From Treponema sp. (lineage in GTDB: Bacteria; Spirochaetota; Spirochaetia; Treponematales; Breznakiellaceae), in the NCBI GenBank assembly GCA_031281025.1, contig JAITFY010000013.1, forward strand, positions 1 to 34,914: a stretch of DNA of 34,914 nucleotides, in the 5' to 3' direction. Positions 31,876 through 34,914 of the stretch are shown here, piece by piece. Within the stretch, counting starts at the first letter, position 1, and each line of letters opens with the position of its first letter. The notes under the pieces were generated by a model. That model saw only the letters and a program-made list of their open reading frames with translations, was not told the origin of the DNA and made no database searches. Both the position numbers and the translations under genes were made by a program.

Positions 31876-33168
31876 ATGGTAATAGCATCGATAGATATTC
31901 AAAACGGTAAAGTTGTTCAATTAAAACAAGGTAACGAACTTATATTGCAGCGGGATAACGCTTTAGAGTTAGCTCAAGAATTTGATCGCTGTGGAGAAGT
32001 TGCTGTCATAGACCTTGATGCCGCAATGGGGAAAGGCTGCAATCTAAAAATGATTAAGCCGCTATTAAAAAGAGCGCAGTGCAGGGTAGGAGGCGGTATC
32101 AGAACGTCTGCACAGGCAAAAGAGCTTGTCAGTTTTGGCGCCAAAAAAATAATTATAGGTTCATCCGCTTTTCGTGTTGATGGCAAGTTTGCGGTAAATA
32201 TCCCTTTCCTTGAAGAAATGTCAGAAGCAATCGGGCGCCACAGGTTAATTGTAGCTGTTGATGCCCGCGAAAATGAAATTGTCGTTGACGGCTGGAAAAC
32301 GCCAACCGGCCTTGATTTGATTGAAACCGCAAAGGCAGTTGAACCTTTTGCCGGCGAGCTGCTCTTTACCTGCGTAGAACGTGAAGGCACCATGACAGGC
32401 ATCAACCTTGATGCCGTACAAAAACTTCGTGCAGCAGTAAGCTGCCAAACAGGTCACTGTCAGGTAACTGTTGCAGGCGGCGTTTCAACACTGGAAGAAG
32501 TCGAAAAAATCGCAGCCCTTGGCTGTGATGTGCAATTAGGCATGTCAATTTACACAGGAAAAATAAATCTTGCCGAAGCCTTTACAATATCACTAAATTG
32601 GAAAAAAGCAAATTTAGTTCCTGATTTATCTTTGCTTCCCATTATCGTTCAATCGCCGGACGGCCAGGTAATGATGACAGGTTTTACAAACAAGGAAGCG
32701 TTAGTCGAAACATTTAACAGGGGAAATGTCTGTTTTTACAGCCGGACGAGAAACAAGCTTTGGATGAAGGGAGAAACATCCGGTAATGTGTTAAAGCTGA
32801 TTCGTTTACGGGCAGACTGCGATAGAGACGCTCTTTTGGCTGTTGCACAGCCGGCAGGCCAGGTTTGCCATACTGGTGTTTGGTCGTGTTTTACACCCGA
32901 CAGGGAGTTTACCTGGAAGTATTTGCAGGACATTATTACAGAACGTTTGAATAATCCTGTACCCGGTTCATATACAGCAACGCTTGATGATAATCTGGTA
33001 CGTGAAAAAATAATGGAAGAAGCACAAGAACTATGCGAAGCTAAATCCCGCGAAGAAATTATATGGGAAGCGGCGGATGTTCTTTATTTTTCCACAGTGC
33101 TTATGAGCCGTGCGGGAGTAACTGTGCAGGAAATCCTTGATGAGTTGGAGCGAAGGAATAAAAAATGA
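31876..33168 (+). CDS. hisA-hisIE: Trifunctional histidine enzyme: HisA-HisI-HisE fusion
   Basis: The product is 430 residues with three domains in one frame. Residues 1-240 are HisA, the ProFAR isomerase (ASIDIQNGKVVQLKQG with D7, VGGGIRT, VVDGWKTPTGLDL, REGTMTGINLD, VAGGVST). Residues of about 245-335 are HisI, the phosphoribosyl-AMP cyclohydrolase (VMMTGFTNKEAL, LWMKGETSGN, ADCDRDALL, CHTGVWSCF with metal-binding D and C). Residues of about 345-430 are HisE, the phosphoribosyl-ATP pyrophosphohydrolase (REKIMEEAQEL, EEIIWEAADVLYF). Together they cover steps 2, 3 and 4 of histidine synthesis, in reverse domain order. HisI-HisE fusions are common; adding HisA in front is unusual. HisF is ruled out by the DGW signature and start. 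The stop overlaps hisC as ATGA. Confidence 0.93.
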   Translation: MVIASIDIQNGKVVQLKQGNELILQRDNALELAQEFDRCGEVAVIDLDAAMGKGCNLKMIKPLLKRAQCRVGGGIRTSAQAKELVSFGAKKIIIGSSAFRVDGKFAVNIPFLEEMSEAIGRHRLIVAVDARENEIVVDGWKTPTGLDLIETAKAVEPFAGELLFTCVEREGTMTGINLDAVQKLRAAVSCQTGHCQVTVAGGVSTLEEVEKIAALGCDVQLGMSIYTGKINLAEAFTISLNWKKANLVPDLSLLPIIVQSPDGQVMMTGFTNKEALVETFNRGNVCFYSRTRNKLWMKGETSGNVLKLIRLRADCDRDALLAVAQPAGQVCHTGVWSCFTPDREFTWKYLQDIITERLNNPVPGSYTATLDDNLVREKIMEEAQELCEAKSREEIIWEAADVLYFSTVLMSRAGVTVQEILDELERRNKK

Positions 33169-34241
33169 ACAAGTTTTGGAATTCTCGTGTTAAAGGGCTT
33201 TCTCCTTATGTTCCTGGTGAACAGCCAAAGGATCGCCAATTTATTAAGTTGAATACAAACGAAAATCCTTATCCGCCTTCGCCTTTGGTTATTGAGGCAA
33301 TTCAAAAGGCTGCTACCGATCGTCTGCGGTTGTATCCCGACCCTGAATGTACAGAGTTTCGTGAAGCTGTTGTTTCTCGATATGGCGTTAAACTTGAACA
33401 GGTTTTTGCAGGTAATGGATCCGACGAGATTCTTGCTTTTGCTTTTGGCGCTTTTTTTGAATCCGGCAAAAATGCTCAAGCCTTGCTTTTTCCTGATATT
33501 ACTTATAGTTTTTATCCGGTTTATGCCGGCCTTTGGGATATCCCGTTCCGTGCAATTCCGCTTTGTGATGATTTTTCCATTAACGTGGAAGATTACAAAA
33601 TTCCATCCGGCGGACTTGTATTGCCAAATCCAAATGCGCCTACGGGAATAACGCTTTCAGTGGAAGATATTCTTTCTCTTGCAGAGTATCATGAAAAACA
33701 GGAAAAAGTTTTTGTTATCGACGAAGCTTATATCTCGTTTGGCGCTGAATCTGTAATTTCATATATCGAAAAACATCCCAATTTACTTGTTGTGTTTACT
33801 CTTTCCAAGTCCGCCTCTTTGGCTGGGCTGCGTGCCGGTTTTGCAGTTGGCAGCGTTGAACTAATCGAAGGCCTTCGCCGTGTCCGGGATTCGTTTAACT
33901 CGTACACTTTGGACAGGCTTGCGCTCGCCGGAGCGGCAGCGGCAGTCACGGATTTTTCGTATTACGAGGAAATTAACCGCCGTATAATTGCCACGCGGCA
34001 GCGGGTGTCACAATCGTTAAAAGTTCTTGGCTTTGTTGTATTGCCTTCGTCTGCTAACTTTGTTTTTATTAAACCTCCCAATACTGGCGGCGCGGAATTC
34101 TTTGCTGAACTTCGTAAACGCGGCATTTTGGCAAGGCATTTTAACAAGGAACGGATAAATGGTTTTTTACGTGTCAGTATTGGAACAGAAGAAGAGATGG
34201 ACATTTTTTTGGCAGCTTGCGAGGAAATAATTAGGAATTAG
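33165..34241 (+). CDS. hisC: Histidinol-phosphate aminotransferase
   Basis: The product is 358 residues, usual HisC length. Fold-type I PLP signs: LNTNENPYPPSP substrate loop, AGNGSDEIL, LPNPNAPTG with N157, VIDEAYISF with D186 and Y189, and the PLP lysine K215 in FTLSKSASLAGLRAG. It converts imidazole-acetol phosphate to histidinol phosphate. Overlap with the HisA-IE stop and a two-base gap to hisD show an operon. A related aromatic aminotransferase role cannot be excluded, but the context supports HisC. Confidence 0.94.
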   Translation: MNKFWNSRVKGLSPYVPGEQPKDRQFIKLNTNENPYPPSPLVIEAIQKAATDRLRLYPDPECTEFREAVVSRYGVKLEQVFAGNGSDEILAFAFGAFFESGKNAQALLFPDITYSFYPVYAGLWDIPFRAIPLCDDFSINVEDYKIPSGGLVLPNPNAPTGITLSVEDILSLAEYHEKQEKVFVIDEAYISFGAESVISYIEKHPNLLVVFTLSKSASLAGLRAGFAVGSVELIEGLRRVRDSFNSYTLDRLALAGAAAAVTDFSYYEEINRRIIATRQRVSQSLKVLGFVVLPSSANFVFIKPPNTGGAEFFAELRKRGILARHFNKERINGFLRVSIGTEEEMDIFLAACEEIIRN

Positions 34242-34243
34242 GA

Positions 34244-34914
34244 ATGAGAGTAATCTGTGGTGGGGAATTTAATCAACATTGGAAGGCTCAAACAATTCTG
34301 GATGACGATATAGAAACTGAGAGGGTTGTAAGGGAAATTGTTGGAGCTGTGCGGGCGCAGGGGGATGCAGCTGTTAGAAAGTTTGCATCCAAATTTGACA
34401 GAGCATCTCCATTTGAATTGGAAGTGCCGTTTTCGCAGGCGGCTCATGCTCTGGCTGAGTTACGTGAAAATGATCCGGTTTTGGTTGAAGCTTTGGAGTT
34501 TGCAGCTCAGAACATTATACGTTTTTCCATGAAACAAAAAGAACAATTTACTGATTTTGAATTTGAAATGGCTTGTGGGCTTTTTACTGGCCAAAAGGTA
34601 ATTCCGGTGCAACGGGCGGCAGTTTATATCCCTGCAGGACGTTTTCCGCTTTTTTCTTCGGTATTAATGTGTATGATTCCTGCACTTTGCGCCGGTGTGG
34701 AAGAGGTGATACTTACATCGCCGCCCGCAGAAGACGGTTTTCCCGACATGAAGATTCTTGCAGCAGCCGCAATAGCAGCAAAGGTTTTGGGCAGCGAAAA
34801 AAAAGTGCGCATTTTTGTAATGGGCGGCGCTCAGGCAATTGCTGCTCTTGCCTTTGGCACTGAATCGGTTCCCCGTGTTGATGTTATCACAGGGCCGGGA
34901 AACAAATATGTTGC
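34244..34914 (+). CDS. hisD: Histidinol dehydrogenase (3' end outside window)
   Basis: The frame is open from ATG 34244 to the window end, giving 223 residues of an expected 430 or so. It reads MRVICGGEF, then GDAAVRKFASKFD, VQRAAVYIPAGRFPLFSSVL, MIPALCAGVEEVILTSPP, VMGGAQAIAALAFGTESVPR and VITGPGNKYV, the NAD-binding region of HisD. The enzyme oxidises histidinol to histidine in two steps with NAD and zinc. The usual VPGG is VPAG-like here (YIPAG), and the loop after it is divergent. AGGA at 34233-34236 is the ribosome site. Catalytic residues lie beyond the window. Confidence 0.93.
   Translation, partial: MRVICGGEFNQHWKAQTILDDDIETERVVREIVGAVRAQGDAAVRKFASKFDRASPFELEVPFSQAAHALAELRENDPVLVEALEFAAQNIIRFSMKQKEQFTDFEFEMACGLFTGQKVIPVQRAAVYIPAGRFPLFSSVLMCMIPALCAGVEEVILTSPPAEDGFPDMKILAAAAIAAKVLGSEKKVRIFVMGGAQAIAALAFGTESVPRVDVITGPGNKYV

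Noticed and set aside
31876-32595. First domain of the his fusion as HisF instead of HisA
   Set aside because: The DGWKTPTGLDL stretch and the ASIDIQNGK start match HisA; HisF would show a PCLDV-type start.

Overview
The window looks like part of a Treponema-type spirochaete chromosome, probably a gut or free-living treponeme rather than a pathogen. The evidence is the FliL-FliM-FliY set with a spirochaete-style FliY, a uvrA-lptD pair and a ybeY-corC-TPR set that (from memory) resemble Treponema pallidum neighbourhoods, many outer-membrane barrels and lipoproteins, and moderately AT-rich DNA. A histidine operon is present, which host-restricted treponemes generally lack. Genes are packed tightly: many overlap by 4 to 11 bases and three pairs converge or diverge with almost no spacer.

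Layout. (1) 1-3681: 3' part of a large BvgS/EvgS-like hybrid sensor kinase. (2) 3678-12293, minus strand: a five-gene envelope operon. In transcription order it encodes a small barrel protein, a 931-residue repeat lipoprotein, a membrane HAMP-class III adenylate cyclase, a FecR-domain protein with fibronectin-like modules, and a second barrel protein. (3) 12449-15366: fliL-fliM-fliY, closed by a clear terminator. FliY carries a methionine-rich linker built from a 60-bp tandem repeat. (4) 15528-16748: an exported protein of unknown role. (5) 16749-27486, minus strand: a six-gene operon uvrA-lptD-phoH-ybeY-corC-TPR. (6) 27495-27683: divergent promoters, a tRNA with anticodon CAT and its terminator. 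(7) 27728-31837: an autoregulated Phd/VapC toxin-antitoxin pair overlapping rqcH, then an unrecognised gene, a Memo-family gene and a lipoprotein gene. (8) 31876-34914: histidine genes hisA-IE (a three-domain fusion), hisC and the start of hisD.

How the parts may work together. Region 2 has the parts of an envelope-to-cytoplasm signalling unit: surface and periplasmic proteins feeding a cyclase with a periplasmic sensor domain. Region 5 combines DNA repair, outer-membrane assembly and RNA/ribosome maintenance. Region 7 places a PIN-domain toxin, predicted to cut RNA, in the same transcript as the ribosome rescue factor RqcH and next to a CAT-anticodon tRNA.

The strongest unexplained signals are: a 141-bp inverted-repeat element sitting in frame between the start codon and the signal peptide of the TPR gene; degenerate 7-bp repeat arrays at both ends of phoH; a 34-bp near-perfect palindrome over the toxin-antitoxin promoter; a set of operon-leading genes with no Shine-Dalgarno but a -10-like hexamer only 5-11 bases from the start codon; and the HisA-HisI-HisE fusion. 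No alignment or database search could be run, so all family names rest on motifs read by eye.
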